Below are positions 9,491-19,576 of a stretch of 64,000 bases of DNA, in pieces. The DNA is from Allomuricauda sp. CAU 1633 (lineage in GTDB: Bacteria > Bacteroidota > Bacteroidia > Flavobacteriales > Flavobacteriaceae): positions 62,001 through 126,000 of the forward strand of contig NZ_JAFLNE010000001.1 of assembly GCF_017313225.1 (NCBI RefSeq), given 5' to 3'. Below the pieces are notes generated by a model. The model saw only the letters and a program-made list of their open reading frames with translations, did not search any database and was not told the origin of the DNA. Within the stretch, counting starts at the first letter, position 1; every line of letters begins with the position of its first letter. Position numbers and translations under genes: made by a program.

Positions 9491-11659
9491 TTAGTCCCAT
9501 CTGGGCCGAATACCCGGCGCATAAGGAAATTTCAACGATTTATAATATTCCAATGTGTGTTCTGGGGCTTCCATTTCTTTTGGAAAATCCATTTTTGAAA
9601 AGGTTTGAAAGTAGAGCATGCAAGCATCCTTCCACCATATGGCCTCTTTGAGTTGTATGTTGAGCAGCATGGAAACTTGATGATGTCTAAATTCATCCAC
9701 GTAGGGTTCCATAGCCTTCCAGATCTTGATCATATCACGAACTTGATCTACTCCTTCTTGATATTTTAACCCCATACCCTCCCAAAGGGTCCTTCCATTT
9801 TTTAAGGTGTAATCCCATGGTAAATGATGGAACCACAATAAGTATTCTTCTGGACAGGTTTCCAAATTTGTGAACATTTCTTCCACTTCTGGAGCGTATT
9901 GTGACAGAGCATTACTTCCTGTTTTTGTTCTGTCAAAACCAATCCCCTCGGTATCGGCTTTGTGATAATATACTGGATTCCATTCGGGTCTGGAAAGGTT
10001 GCCCACCCAGGGTCCCGGACCGTAATGGTGTCCTGTATCAAAAATATGGTGCAATCCAAGCGGATTCATATAATTAACCACAGCTTCCCTAGATTCGATC
10101 ATCATCTTTTTTACGGGTTCCACAAATTTATCATCATTGCTGAAGGTGAGCCTGAGCCACTCATCAGCAATATCCTCAGCAGATAAATAGGGGTCCCAAG
10201 CCAATCTACCAAATCCGTACCAATCTGCCTGACCAAAAGGATGGCCTGTCCAATTGATATCGGTACCCACATTGGATACCCCAGCCATTCCTGAAAGTTT
10301 TTTATTGTCCAGTGAGCCATCAATCACTTTGGCCACTGTTGCCCCTTTTCCCTTCCGATAGGTATCTGACTTCAACGTTTCTTCAAAAAGTTTGGGCAAG
10401 AATGCCAAATGAGTGGCAAACCCCAGATACTCTTTGGTAATTTGAAACTCCATCATTAAAGGAGTATTGGGCATCGCCCCAAACATAGGATGAAAAGGTT
10501 CCCTGGGCTGAAAGTCAATAGCCCCATTTTTTACTTGAAGTATAACGTTATCTTTAAATTTTCCATCTTCAGGGAGAAATTCTGAATAGGCTTGTTTTGC
10601 CCTGTCCGTTGGGTCGTGCTCCGAATAGACAAAAGCGCGCCACATAACCACCCCATCATAGGGTTCCAAAGCATCGGCCAAAAGATTGGCGCCATCCAAA
10701 TGGCTCCTGCCATAGTTTTGTGGCCCTGGCTGCCCTTCGGAATTGGCCTTGACCAAAAATCCGCCAAAATCAGGAATCATGGTATAAATTTCCTTGGTTT
10801 TGTCCTTCCACCATTGGATTACACCAGCATCCAACGGATCAGCGGTTTCCAATCCTCCAATTTCAATAGGTGCGGAGAAACGTGCAGTTAAATACACCTT
10901 AATGCCGTATGGCCTAAAAACCTCGGCCAAGGCTTTTACCTTTTCCAGATAGTGTGGCGTTAAAATAAGTGCATTGGCATTCACATTGGTAACTACAGTT
11001 CCATTAATCCCCACTGAGGCATTTGCCCGGGCATAATCTATATAACGTTGGTCAATGTAATTGGGCAAGGTGTGCCAATTCCAAATGGAAAAACCCGCAT
11101 AACCGCGCTCCACGCTCCTGTCCAAATTGTCCCAGTGGTTTAACACCCTGATGTTCACTTTGGGCATTTCCATAATATCAATGTTCGCTAGGGAGCTATG
11201 GGTTTGTAGAAGTCTTAGAAAGTGAAAGGTGCCATAAAGCAGCCCAACATCTTCTTTTGAGGAAACCACAACATGGGATTTACCATTGAGCTGTGCCGTT
11301 TTAATGATATATCCTTCTTCGGTAAGCCCCTCCGCTGTAACAATAGTCTTAAAATCTTGCGGCAGGTCCTTGTATTTTGAAACAATCAGTGTGTTTCCTA
11401 ATCCATTATATTTTTGAAAAACCACTTCTGTATCCAACAATCCACCAAGTCCCATCTGCAATTCTTTTTTAATGGCTAAATGGGTATCACTTTCCCCTTC
11501 CAGATAAACTGTCTGAAGACTGGAGCGGTATTGGTTCAGTAAAGCATCATCCGTAACCTTTTGGTAATTTAACCAAAGTTCGTATCCGTTTGACATTGAA
11601 AAGGACGTGGCCGAAACCAAAAGAAAAATCCCAAAAAAACACCTTACTTTTAACATCAT
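9491..11659 (-). CDS. GH67 alpha-glucuronidase
   Basis: A 722-residue GH67 enzyme that removes (4-O-methyl)-glucuronic acid from the non-reducing end of xylo-oligosaccharides. There is a signal peptide (about 1-20). The three catalytic acids of the family are visible: Glu308 in KANSEGQPGP (acid), Asp382 in GAIDFQPREP, and Glu410 in ITKEYLG. It is the first gene of the minus-strand operon that continues through SDR, uxuA, GH10, acetylesterase/deacetylase and CE15. A perfect GCAATCGATTGC palindrome lies 112 bp upstream of its start, so control by the nearby LacI protein is likely. Confidence 0.95.
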   Translation of the reverse strand: MMLKVRCFFGIFLLVSATSFSMSNGYELWLNYQKVTDDALLNQYRSSLQTVYLEGESDTHLAIKKELQMGLGGLLDTEVVFQKYNGLGNTLIVSKYKDLPQDFKTIVTAEGLTEEGYIIKTAQLNGKSHVVVSSKEDVGLLYGTFHFLRLLQTHSSLANIDIMEMPKVNIRVLNHWDNLDRSVERGYAGFSIWNWHTLPNYIDQRYIDYARANASVGINGTVVTNVNANALILTPHYLEKVKALAEVFRPYGIKVYLTARFSAPIEIGGLETADPLDAGVIQWWKDKTKEIYTMIPDFGGFLVKANSEGQPGPQNYGRSHLDGANLLADALEPYDGVVMWRAFVYSEHDPTDRAKQAYSEFLPEDGKFKDNVILQVKNGAIDFQPREPFHPMFGAMPNTPLMMEFQITKEYLGFATHLAFLPKLFEETLKSDTYRKGKGATVAKVIDGSLDNKKLSGMAGVSNVGTDINWTGHPFGQADWYGFGRLAWDPYLSAEDIADEWLRLTFSNDDKFVEPVKKMMIESREAVVNYMNPLGLHHIFDTGHHYGPGPWVGNLSRPEWNPVYYHKADTEGIGFDRTKTGSNALSQYAPEVEEMFTNLETCPEEYLLWFHHLPWDYTLKNGRTLWEGMGLKYQEGVDQVRDMIKIWKAMEPYVDEFRHHQVSMLLNIQLKEAIWWKDACMLYFQTFSKMDFPKEMEAPEHTLEYYKSLKFPYAPGIRPRWD

Positions 11660-11771
11660 GGCCTGTCTTATAATTTAGGAATTGGCAAAAAAAAAATCGA
11701 TTAATTGTAAAATCAATCAATTGCATCGAGTAAAATAAGCAAAAAATTTATAGATTAACAAAATGTTTAAC

Positions 11772-11783
11772 GCAATCGATTGC
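11772..11783. promoter_or_regulatory. Probable LacI-family operator upstream of the GH67 operon and uxaC side
   Basis: A perfect 12-bp palindrome, GCAATCGATTGC, in the divergent gap between the GH67 operon (minus) and the uxaC side (plus). The same core recurs at 14931 and 20754 next to two other xylan genes. LacI-family proteins bind such centre-CG palindromes, and a lacI gene lies 2 kb away. No exact TAnnTTTG box was found beside this copy on either strand. Confidence 0.7.
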
Positions 11784-11848
11784 AAAAATCAATATTTTTA
11801 CGGAATTTGAAACTCTTTTATCAAAAATAGAGTAATCAAAATCAAATC

Positions 11849-12118
11849 ATGAAGTTTTTCAAATTAGTATTTGGGGCACTCTTTACTTTTTCGGTAGCAC
11901 GCAAAGAAACATTAGGTGATGCACCAGTTGAGTCCGCATCAACAAAAGAAGCAACTTCCGTCCATGATTTTTCATTTTACAATACCGTTATCATTCAACG
12001 CTTAAATATACTCCTTCACGAATGGTGGAACAAGATACTGCTACAGTTTTTCTCTAAGCCATTGGCCAGGGAATCACAAAAAAGAACATTGGAACCATTA
12101 TCCATAAATAACATATAA
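11849..12118 (+). CDS. Doubtful short ORF, possibly a gene remnant
   Basis: An 89-codon ORF just before uxaC. It opens with a signal-peptide-like stretch (MKFFKLVFGALFTFSVA) but is followed by low-similarity sequence with no domain I recognise. The second half (residues about 48-89) does not look like a stable exported domain. It is 16 bp from uxaC and could be a decayed exported protein or simply the untranslated leader of uxaC. No function is proposed. Confidence 0.25.
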   Translation: MKFFKLVFGALFTFSVARKETLGDAPVESASTKEATSVHDFSFYNTVIIQRLNILLHEWWNKILLQFFSKPLARESQKRTLEPLSINNI

Positions 12119-12134
12119 AAAGAGAAAACATAGC

Positions 12135-13565
12135 ATGAAGAAATTTATCCATGAGGATTTTTTGTTGAAAACCGATTATGCCAAAATGCTTTATCATGAC
12201 TATGCAAAGAACCAGCCCATTATAGATTATCATTGTCATTTGCCTGCCAATGAGCTTGCCGAGGACAAATCGTTTGAAAACATTACCAAGCTTTGGATAG
12301 AGGGTGACCATTACAAATGGAGAGCTATGCGGGCCTTGGGTATAGCCGAACAGTTTATTACCGGAAAGGCCACAGATGAAGAAAAGTTCCAAAAATGGGC
12401 AGAAACTGTACCATATACGCTAAGAAATCCTTTGTACCATTGGACCCATTTAGAGTTAAGTCGTTATTTTGGGATCGATGAACTCCTGACCTCGGAAAAT
12501 GCAGGAAAAATATATGAGCAGTGCAATTTAGAATTGAATAAGCCCTCTTTCTCATCACGCAGTTTGGTAAGTAGAATGAATGTTAAAGTGGTGTGCACCA
12601 CGGACGACCCATTGGATGAACTTTCCCATCACATAAAACTGTCTGAATCAGATTACCCTGTACAAGTACTTCCCACATTTAGACCAGATGGGTTGATCGA
12701 TATTGAAAAGGTTGATTTTACAGATTATTTGTCCGCACTTTCAAAAATGACCGGTATTTCCATTACCAATTTTGAGTCTTTGGGCGAAGCCATACAAAAG
12801 AGAGTTGATTATTTTCATGAAAATGGCTGTAGACTTTCTGATCATGGACTTCCCCATGCGTATGGCTTTACGTATACAGAAAAGGAAGTCAACCAAATCC
12901 TTTCCAAAAGGCTCGGTGAAAAATCGATTTCCCCACAAGAAATTAGGCAGTACAAATCTGCCATTCTTCATCTATTGGGACAATTATACGCTGAAAAAAA
13001 CTGGGTGATGCAACTCCATTTAGGTCCCATTCGAGATACCAATAAGGCTATCTTAACCAAAATTGGCATTAATGCCGGCGTTGATAGTATTGGTGATTAT
13101 GCACACGCGGAACATTTGGCCAGTTTTTTAAATGGATTGAACAATAGTGGTAGTTTACCCAAGACCATACTCTATAACTCCAATCCTTCAGATAACGAAG
13201 TGTTTGCCACCATGGCCGGGAACTTTACGGGGGAGGCTATAAAAAGTAAGGTTCAATTTGGAGCCGCTTGGTGGTTTCTGGATCAAAAAGATGGAATAAA
13301 AGATCAGCTGGATGTCACCTCCAATATGGGATTATTAAGCTGTTCGGTAGGAATGCTTACTGATAGCAGAAGCTTCCTATCTTTTCCAAGACACGAATAC
13401 TACCGAAGGGTCCTCTGTAACATGTTTGGCAATGACATCAAAGCTGGACTACTACCAAACGACATGAAATGGATCGGAAAAATTGTAGAGGACATTACCT
13501 ACAACAATGCCAAAGAATTTTTTCAGTTCCCAAGTTTCGTGGAAAATCTTGCCTTGAAAAAATAG
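12135..13565 (+). CDS. uxaC: Glucuronate isomerase
   Basis: Uronate isomerase (D-glucuronate to D-fructuronate), 476 residues, full length for UxaC. Characteristic segments are IDYHCHLPANELAEDK near residue 30 (metal-binding HxH), the N-terminal FIHEDFLLKTDYAKMLYHDYA, VVCTTDDPLD, MQLHLGPIRDTN and FPRHEYYRRVLCN near the C-terminus. It supplies the first cytoplasmic step for the glucuronate freed by GH67; the SDR and UxuA across the divergent gap carry on the pathway. It is transcribed away from the GH67 operon and converges on the lacI gene. Confidence 0.95.
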   Translation: MKKFIHEDFLLKTDYAKMLYHDYAKNQPIIDYHCHLPANELAEDKSFENITKLWIEGDHYKWRAMRALGIAEQFITGKATDEEKFQKWAETVPYTLRNPLYHWTHLELSRYFGIDELLTSENAGKIYEQCNLELNKPSFSSRSLVSRMNVKVVCTTDDPLDELSHHIKLSESDYPVQVLPTFRPDGLIDIEKVDFTDYLSALSKMTGISITNFESLGEAIQKRVDYFHENGCRLSDHGLPHAYGFTYTEKEVNQILSKRLGEKSISPQEIRQYKSAILHLLGQLYAEKNWVMQLHLGPIRDTNKAILTKIGINAGVDSIGDYAHAEHLASFLNGLNNSGSLPKTILYNSNPSDNEVFATMAGNFTGEAIKSKVQFGAAWWFLDQKDGIKDQLDVTSNMGLLSCSVGMLTDSRSFLSFPRHEYYRRVLCNMFGNDIKAGLLPNDMKWIGKIVEDITYNNAKEFFQFPSFVENLALKK

Positions 13566-13678
13566 GGCGAAAATGATTTTTGGAATCATCTATTTGAGCT
13601 TCCTCGTAAAAAGTAAAATAGCGAAATTGGACACCAGACTGCTTTAAAATAATGAAGAGCAAAGCATTTAGTCTCCAG

Positions 13679-14737
13679 CTACCGAGAGGGTTTGGATTCT
13701 AAGGCATGTACTTTTTTTAATGAGGAATCCCGAACAATGATTTCTGTACCCAAAACTGTTATTTCGGAAAGATCCGTGTCATAATTTTGACCCGAATGGT
13801 CTAGGATGCGTCTTGCAGAAATGGCCCCCATTTTAGCAGCAGGATGCGATACGGTGGAAAGTGAAGGCTGCACAATGGAGGCAATTGGGTCGTCGTTGAA
13901 CCCAATTACGGCAAGTTCATGTGGAACATTCACTCCCATCTTCTTTGCGCACATAATGGCACTAACCGCCGCAGTATCATTAGCTGAAAATATGCCATCT
14001 GGGGGATTCTTCATTTTAAGAAGCTTTTTGGTCACCTTATCGCCTTCCTCAAAACTCATGGTCTTAAAGTATATGATCAGGTCTTCCTCAATGGGCAGGC
14101 CATTTTCCCGGAGGGCATCCAAATATCCTTTTTTCCGTTCCTCATAAATATTCCTGTGCTGGGCACCGGCAAAATGAGCAATTCGCTTGCATCCCTGCTC
14201 AATTAAATGTTTGGTGGCCGAGTACCCCGCTGTGTAATTGTCAATGACCACCTTATAGGAATTAAAATTGTCTGGGACCCTATCCACAAAAACCGTAGGG
14301 ATTCCCTTATCTATAAATTTCTGGAAGTGTCCCATGTCAATAGTTTCCATGGAAAGAGAAACCACAAGACCCGTAATCCGGCTATCATAGAGCGCATTAC
14401 AATTACTTATCTCGTTTTCATACTTATCATTGGACTGGCTGATCAAGACATTGTACCCCGCTTTACGGGCAGTTTCCTCGATGCCGCTGATCAAGGATGC
14501 CATAAAGGGCCTGTTTATCCGGGAAATAAGTACCCCAATGGTATTGCTTTTGTTGTTTCTCAGCCCCGCAGCCAAATTGTTGGGTCGATATCCCATCTCC
14601 TCAGCAGCTTCCTTGATTAACTTTATGGTCTTCTTACTGATACTCTTATGATTGTTCAAAGCTCTTGAAATAGTCGAGGGAGAGTAATTCAATTCTTTGG
14701 CGAGATCATAGATGGTAACCTCCTTTTTAATCTTCAT
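13679..14737 (-). CDS. LacI-family transcriptional regulator of the xylan locus
   Basis: A 352-residue LacI/GalR regulator. The helix-turn-helix covers residues about 7-30 (VTIYDLAKELNYSPSTISRALNN), with the hinge helix ending at GYRPNNLAAGLR, and a periplasmic-binding-protein-like sugar domain follows. It sits between uxaC and xylB, and three copies of a CAATCGATTG-centred palindrome lie in front of GH67, xylB and the second GH10 gene. It is therefore the probable repressor of all three units. Its inducer (xylose, xylo-oligosaccharide, glucuronate or a pathway intermediate) cannot be read from the sequence. Confidence 0.93.
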   Translation of the reverse strand: MKIKKEVTIYDLAKELNYSPSTISRALNNHKSISKKTIKLIKEAAEEMGYRPNNLAAGLRNNKSNTIGVLISRINRPFMASLISGIEETARKAGYNVLISQSNDKYENEISNCNALYDSRITGLVVSLSMETIDMGHFQKFIDKGIPTVFVDRVPDNFNSYKVVIDNYTAGYSATKHLIEQGCKRIAHFAGAQHRNIYEERKKGYLDALRENGLPIEEDLIIYFKTMSFEEGDKVTKKLLKMKNPPDGIFSANDTAAVSAIMCAKKMGVNVPHELAVIGFNDDPIASIVQPSLSTVSHPAAKMGAISARRILDHSGQNYDTDLSEITVLGTEIIVRDSSLKKVHALESKPSR

Positions 14738-14930
14738 CTGTCAAAATGCGGTTAGGTTATTCAAGTCCAAGAACAAAACAGACCTGAATTTCAAGTTACT
14801 AAATTAACTTTTAGTTTCTTTTTTAGAATATTATTTTTTCAATTGTTAGCACTACACTTTTACTAACAGAAAAAAATCATTTGTTAAAAAACCACAATCT
14901 ACATTAAATTATTTAAAGAAATAAATTTAC

Positions 14931-14942
14931 GCAATCGATTCC
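14931..14942. promoter_or_regulatory. LacI-type operator in the xylB promoter
   Basis: GCAATCGATTCC, a one-sided copy of the palindrome seen perfectly at 11772. It lies 6 bp upstream of the TATATTTG -7 box, inside the spacer between the -33 region and the -7 box. A bound repressor here would block RNA polymerase directly. Confidence 0.7.
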
Positions 14943-14948
14943 GTTGCC

Positions 14949-14956
14949 TATATTTG
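14949..14956 (+). promoter_or_regulatory. Bacteroidota -7 promoter box for xylB
   Basis: TATATTTG matches the Bacteroidota -7 consensus TAnnTTTG. A TTTA at 14926-14929 lies 19 bp upstream, where the -33 element should be. Transcription would begin about 14960, which rules out the in-frame TTG at 14944 as the xylB start and supports the ATG at 14992. Confidence 0.65.
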
Positions 14957-14991
14957 AAAAATTGTATCAAAAAATTACTCAATTTCGATTT

Positions 14992-16476
14992 ATGCATTGG
15001 ATAGGATTCGATATTGGTAGTTCCTCCATCAAAGCGGCCCTGATCAATGCCGATGATGGCAGTGTACTGGACGTTGCACAATATCCCAAAAAAGAAATGC
15101 CCATTTTATCAATAAATCTGGGCTGGGGCGAACAAGACCCCGAGCTTTGGTGGAAGCATTTATGTACCGCTACCCAAGAGCTGATTTCCAACAACAAAAT
15201 TTCCAAAAACGATATTAAAGGTATTGGAATATCGTACCAAATGCACGGATTGGTGACGGTTGATAAAAACCTTCAGCCTTTAAGGCCTTCCATTATTTGG
15301 TGCGATAGCCGTGCTGTGGAAATTGGAGAGCAACTTTTTCAGACTTCGGGAATCGATAAATGTGTGGAACATCTCTTGAATTCCCCTGGAAACTTTACCC
15401 TGTCCAAACTAAAATGGGTCAAAGACAATGAGCCGGACACTTTTAAAAAAATACACAAGTTCATGTTGCCGGGTGATTATATTGCTCTAAAGCTATCCGG
15501 TTCATGTGTTACCACTCCTTCGGGACTTTCTGAAGGTATTCTATGGGATTTTAAGCAAAACGACGTGGCCTCGTGGTTGTTGGAAGACGCCGGCATTGAC
15601 CCCAACCTTATTCCCGAGGTTCGCCCTTCTTTTTCAGAACAGGGTGTGGTCAGCAAACAAGGGGCACAGGAATCTGGATTGCCCGAAGGCATTCCCATCA
15701 TGTACCGTGCGGGTGACCAGCCCAACAATGCGTTGGCCCTAAATGTGATGGATCCCGGAGAAATTGCTGCTACTGGAGGTACTTCTGGTGTGGTCTATGC
15801 CATCTCGGGCCAAAAAAATACACAGGAACATACGAGAATCAACAGTTTCGCGCATGTAAATCATACCGAAGACAACATTAGAATTGGTAAATTGCTTTGT
15901 ATCAACGGAACAGGAATTCAATATAGCTGGATCCGTAATGAGTTGACCGATGCACTATCGTACAACAACATGAACGAACAAGCCGAATCCGTGTCAATCG
16001 GCTCGGAAGGACTTCATATCCTACCTTTTGGAAACGGAGCAGAACGTATGCTGAACAATAGTAACAAAGGATCTCGGATTTTAAACCTCAACTTTAATGT
16101 ACACAAAGCCCCCCATATTTTTAGGGCCGCATTAGAAGGTATTGCCTTCTCTTTTGTGTATGGCATGGAAATCCTTAAAAATGATGGGGTGGATATTGCC
16201 TCCATTAAAGCAGGAAATGATAACTTGTTCCGGGCGGGTATTTTCTCAAAGACCATCGCCACATTGACGAATAGTCAGATTGATATTGTGGAGACCACTG
16301 GAGCTGTGGGTGCCGCACGAGCAGCCGCTTTCGCTTTTGGAGATTTTAAAAGTATTGGCGAAGCAACGGCAACGGATGCCATACAACTGACTTATCAGCC
16401 TGATGGCCCAACTGAGAAATATGTTGAAGCTTACGGAGAATGGAAAAAAGAATTAGAAGAATATATTGACAATTGA
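14992..16476 (+). CDS. xylB: Xylulokinase
   Basis: An FGGY-family sugar kinase that phosphorylates D-xylulose. The start is placed at the ATG at 14992 (MHWIGFDIGSSSIKAALI): FGGY kinases begin right at this phosphate-binding strand, and the longer frame from a TTG at 14944 overlaps a promoter box. This gives 494 residues, normal for the family. Family marks include SYQMHGLVTVD, IIWCDSRA, MLPGDYIALKLSG, AGDQPNNALALN and the adenosine-binding AATGGTSGVVY. It heads an operon with xylA (13-bp gap) and the symporter, next to an operator and promoter. Confidence 0.93.
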   Translation: MHWIGFDIGSSSIKAALINADDGSVLDVAQYPKKEMPILSINLGWGEQDPELWWKHLCTATQELISNNKISKNDIKGIGISYQMHGLVTVDKNLQPLRPSIIWCDSRAVEIGEQLFQTSGIDKCVEHLLNSPGNFTLSKLKWVKDNEPDTFKKIHKFMLPGDYIALKLSGSCVTTPSGLSEGILWDFKQNDVASWLLEDAGIDPNLIPEVRPSFSEQGVVSKQGAQESGLPEGIPIMYRAGDQPNNALALNVMDPGEIAATGGTSGVVYAISGQKNTQEHTRINSFAHVNHTEDNIRIGKLLCINGTGIQYSWIRNELTDALSYNNMNEQAESVSIGSEGLHILPFGNGAERMLNNSNKGSRILNLNFNVHKAPHIFRAALEGIAFSFVYGMEILKNDGVDIASIKAGNDNLFRAGIFSKTIATLTNSQIDIVETTGAVGAARAAAFAFGDFKSIGEATATDAIQLTYQPDGPTEKYVEAYGEWKKELEEYIDN

Positions 16477-16489
16477 ATAACTTAAAACT

Positions 16490-17815
16490 ATGATTACTAA
16501 AGGAGACAAGGAATATTTTAAAGGTATAGGGAAAATCGCTTTTGAGGGAAAAGGTTCGGACAATCCCCTATCATTTAAATATTACGATGAGAACAAAGTG
16601 GTCGCTGGAAAGACCATGAAAGAACATTTCAGGTTTGCCATTGCGTATTGGCACACCTTCACTGGGGTTGGGAGTGATCCATTTGGGGCACCTACCCAAG
16701 AATTTCCATGGTTGACCAGTGCCGACCCTATTCAGTCGGCCAAGGATAAAATGGATGCGGCTTTTGAGTTCATCACCAAAATTGGCGCTCCTTATTATTG
16801 TTTTCACGATGTGGATTTAATTGATGAGGGCAGCACCTTGGCAGAATCTGAAAAAAGATTGCAGATCATTACGGATTACGCCCAAGAAAAAATGGATGCC
16901 TCTGGAGTAAAATTGCTTTGGGGTACCGCCAACTGTTTCAGTAATCCAAGATACATGAACGGTGCAGCCACCAATCCCGATTTTGATGTGCTTGCCTACG
17001 CTGGTGCCCAAGTAAAAAATGCACTGGATGCCACTATAAAATTGGGTGGTGAAAATTATGTTTTCTGGGGAGGTCGTGAAGGGTACATGTCCCTTTTGAA
17101 CACCGATATGGGTCGGGAACAAGACCACATGGCCCGTTTCCTTCACATGGCGAAAGACTACGCCCGTAAACAAGGATTCAAAGGAACCTTCTTTATTGAG
17201 CCCAAGCCTATGGAGCCCACCAAACACCAATACGATTTTGATTCGGCCACCGTTTTGGGTTTCTTGACCAAATACGACCTTTTGGATGACTTTAAACTGA
17301 ACATTGAGGTGAACCACGCTACCTTGGCGCAGCATACTTTTGAGCATGAACTTCAGGTTGCCGCCGATAACAACTTGTTGGGAAGTATTGATGCCAACCG
17401 TGGGGATTACCAAAATGGATGGGATACCGATCAGTTCCCAGTAGATGTATACGAACTTACCCAAGCGATGTTGGTGATTCTTCAAGCTGGTGGTTTCCAA
17501 GGGGGTGGTATCAACTTCGATGCGAAAATCAGAAGAAACTCTACGGACCTCGAGGATATCTTCCATGCCCATATCGGTGGAATGGACACTTTTGCAAGGG
17601 CATTATTGGCTGCAGACAGCGTATTGGAAAATTCCAATTATATTAGTCTCCGTAAAGAGCGATATAGTTCATTCGATTCTGGTACCGGAAAAGCGTTTGA
17701 GGATGGAAAGTTGAGCCTTGAAGACCTTCACGGTCACGCGTCTGCCAACCAAGACATCAAAAAACGTAGTGGTAAGCAGGAACTGTTTGAGAACATTATC
17801 AATCAGCACATCTAA
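16490..17815 (+). CDS. xylA: Xylose isomerase
   Basis: Converts D-xylose to D-xylulose in the cytoplasm. At 441 residues it is the long (class II) type usual in Bacteroidota. Visible signature segments are [13 protein letters not shown] (catalytic His), [28 protein letters not shown] (metal-binding Glu), [19 protein letters not shown] and [20 protein letters not shown]. It lies between xylB and the symporter gene with gaps of 13 and 35 bp, so the three make a complete uptake-and-entry operon for xylose. Confidence 0.97.
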   Translation: MITKGDKEYFKGIGKIAFEGKGSDNPLSFKYYDENKVVAGKTMKEHFRFAIAYWHTFTGVGSDPFGAPTQEFPWLTSADPIQSAKDKMDAAFEFITKIGAPYYCFHDVDLIDEGSTLAESEKRLQIITDYAQEKMDASGVKLLWGTANCFSNPRYMNGAATNPDFDVLAYAGAQVKNALDATIKLGGENYVFWGGREGYMSLLNTDMGREQDHMARFLHMAKDYARKQGFKGTFFIEPKPMEPTKHQYDFDSATVLGFLTKYDLLDDFKLNIEVNHATLAQHTFEHELQVAADNNLLGSIDANRGDYQNGWDTDQFPVDVYELTQAMLVILQAGGFQGGGINFDAKIRRNSTDLEDIFHAHIGGMDTFARALLAADSVLENSNYISLRKERYSSFDSGTGKAFEDGKLSLEDLHGHASANQDIKKRSGKQELFENIINQHI

Positions 17816-17850
17816 CGAACAATAACTAAGCAAACTAACAACAAATACTT

Positions 17851-19503
17851 ATGGAATCAGTTTTAGAGAGGCCGGATTGGATAGTCCTTGGCATCTATCT
17901 TTTGGCCTTAATAGGTGTGGCCGTTTGGGTGGTCGCCCAAAAGAACAAGAATACGGAAGACTATTTTCTTGCAGGTCGTAATGTGGGGTGGTTCGTCATT
18001 GGAGCCTCCATTTTTGCGTCTAACATTGGCTCGGAACATGTGGTTGGACTGGCCGGTACAGGATTTGAATCGGGTACACCCATGGCCCATTACGAGCTAC
18101 ACGCTTGGATTGTCTTACTGTTAGGCTGGCTGTTCCTTCCCTTCTACATTAGAAGTGGAGCCTTTACCATGCCCGAGTTTCTCGAAAAACGATTCGATAG
18201 TCGTTCCCGTTGGTTCCTTTCCATATTTTCCTTGATTGCCTATGTGTTAACCAAAGTTTCCATCACCATCTATGCCGGTGGTATTGTGGTCTCGGAACTT
18301 TTAGGAATCCCTTTTTGGTACGGTGCCATTGGAGTGGTGGTCTTTACTGGAATCTATACTGTTATTGGCGGAATGAAGGCTGTGATATATACTGAGACCT
18401 TACAGACTGTAATCCTCATTATGGGGTCTTTGATCATTACCTATTTGGGCCTACAGGAAGTTGGGGGTTGGGGACAGCTAAGGGAAACCGTTACTTCTGT
18501 GAGTCCTGACCATTTTAATATGTGGCGCCCCATGAGCGACCCACAATTTCCTTGGACCGGACTATTGGTTGGGGGAACCATTGTGGGGATTTGGTACTGG
18601 TGTACGGATCAGTATATCGTACAGCGTACATTGGCCGCAAACAATATTAAAATTGGAAGACGGGGAGCTATTTTCGGAGCGTATTTGAAATTGATGCCCA
18701 TTTTAATTTTCTTGGTACCTGGTATCATTGCGTTTGCTCTTACTATTCAAAATCCAGAAGTCTTTAATGTGGATCGTGCAGATAGGGCTTTCCCCATGTT
18801 GGTAAAAACATTGCTTCCCGTTGGATTGAAAGGATTGGTTGCTGGTGGATTGATGGCGGCCTTGATGAGTTCATTGGCCTCCGTGTTCAACTCATGTTCC
18901 ACTATTTTCACTATCGATATCTATAAAAAGCTTCGACCTGAAAAATCTGAACGTGAACTATTGACTATTGGTAAGATCGCTACCGGGATCATTGTAGTGC
19001 TAGGTATCATTTGGATTCCCATTATGGACAAAATTGGAGGTGGGGTCATGTACCAATACCTTCAAAATGTGCAATCGTACATTGCTCCTCCAGTGACCAC
19101 AGTTTTCCTATTGGGTATTATCTGGAAACGTGTCAATTCCAAAGCGGCCATCACCACACTTTTGGCTGGGTTGGTCTTATTGGTGATGCGTTTAGGGTCA
19201 GAAATCTATTATCAGCCACAGATTGCAGCGGGTGAAGATGTTTCCGGCTTTATGTTTGCCTTTGCCACAGTAAACTTTGCCCACATGGCCATTTTCATGT
19301 TTATTTTCTCTGTTGCATTGTGTATTGCGGTGACCTTGGCCACAGCACCTCCAAATTACGCATTGATCAAAGGATTATCCTTCGGAACATTGTCAACTGA
19401 AGATCGTGCAGCAAGCAAGGGAAGTTACAGCACCATTGATGTTGTGTTATCCGTTTTACTGGTGATTATAGTGATTGGAATTCTATCTTACTTTACCGGT
19501 TAG
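17851..19503 (+). CDS. Sodium/solute symporter (probable Na+/xylose transporter)
   Basis: A 550-residue inner-membrane protein of the solute:sodium symporter (SSS/SGLT) family. About 14 hydrophobic segments can be seen, beginning with WIVLGIYLLALIGVAVWVV. The first-helix region ASIFASNIGSEHVVGLAG and the WYWCTDQYIVQRTLAA segment resemble SGLT-type sugar transporters. As the third gene after xylB-xylA it most likely imports xylose; xylo-oligosaccharide uptake is less likely for this family. A strong terminator follows 25 bp downstream. Confidence 0.9.
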   Translation: MESVLERPDWIVLGIYLLALIGVAVWVVAQKNKNTEDYFLAGRNVGWFVIGASIFASNIGSEHVVGLAGTGFESGTPMAHYELHAWIVLLLGWLFLPFYIRSGAFTMPEFLEKRFDSRSRWFLSIFSLIAYVLTKVSITIYAGGIVVSELLGIPFWYGAIGVVVFTGIYTVIGGMKAVIYTETLQTVILIMGSLIITYLGLQEVGGWGQLRETVTSVSPDHFNMWRPMSDPQFPWTGLLVGGTIVGIWYWCTDQYIVQRTLAANNIKIGRRGAIFGAYLKLMPILIFLVPGIIAFALTIQNPEVFNVDRADRAFPMLVKTLLPVGLKGLVAGGLMAALMSSLASVFNSCSTIFTIDIYKKLRPEKSERELLTIGKIATGIIVVLGIIWIPIMDKIGGGVMYQYLQNVQSYIAPPVTTVFLLGIIWKRVNSKAAITTLLAGLVLLVMRLGSEIYYQPQIAAGEDVSGFMFAFATVNFAHMAIFMFIFSVALCIAVTLATAPPNYALIKGLSFGTLSTEDRAASKGSYSTIDVVLSVLLVIIVIGILSYFTG

Positions 19504-19527
19504 TAGAATTGCCTAAATAAACAGAAC

Positions 19528-19560
19528 AAAAAAAGCCCAGAAATATTCTGGGCTTTTTTT
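19528..19560. terminator. Bidirectional intrinsic terminator
   Basis: AAAAAAAGCCCAG, a 7-nt loop, then CTGGGCTTTTTTT: a 13-bp perfect stem with A and T runs, usable in both directions. It separates the symporter gene from the convergent GH10 gene. Confidence 0.88.
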
Positions 19561-19576
19561 ATATCCTTTTCGTTTT

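Noticed and set aside
14944-14991. Upstream TTG start for xylB
   Set aside because: It would put the TATATTTG promoter box inside the gene; the ATG at 14992 starts right at the FGGY phosphate-binding strand.
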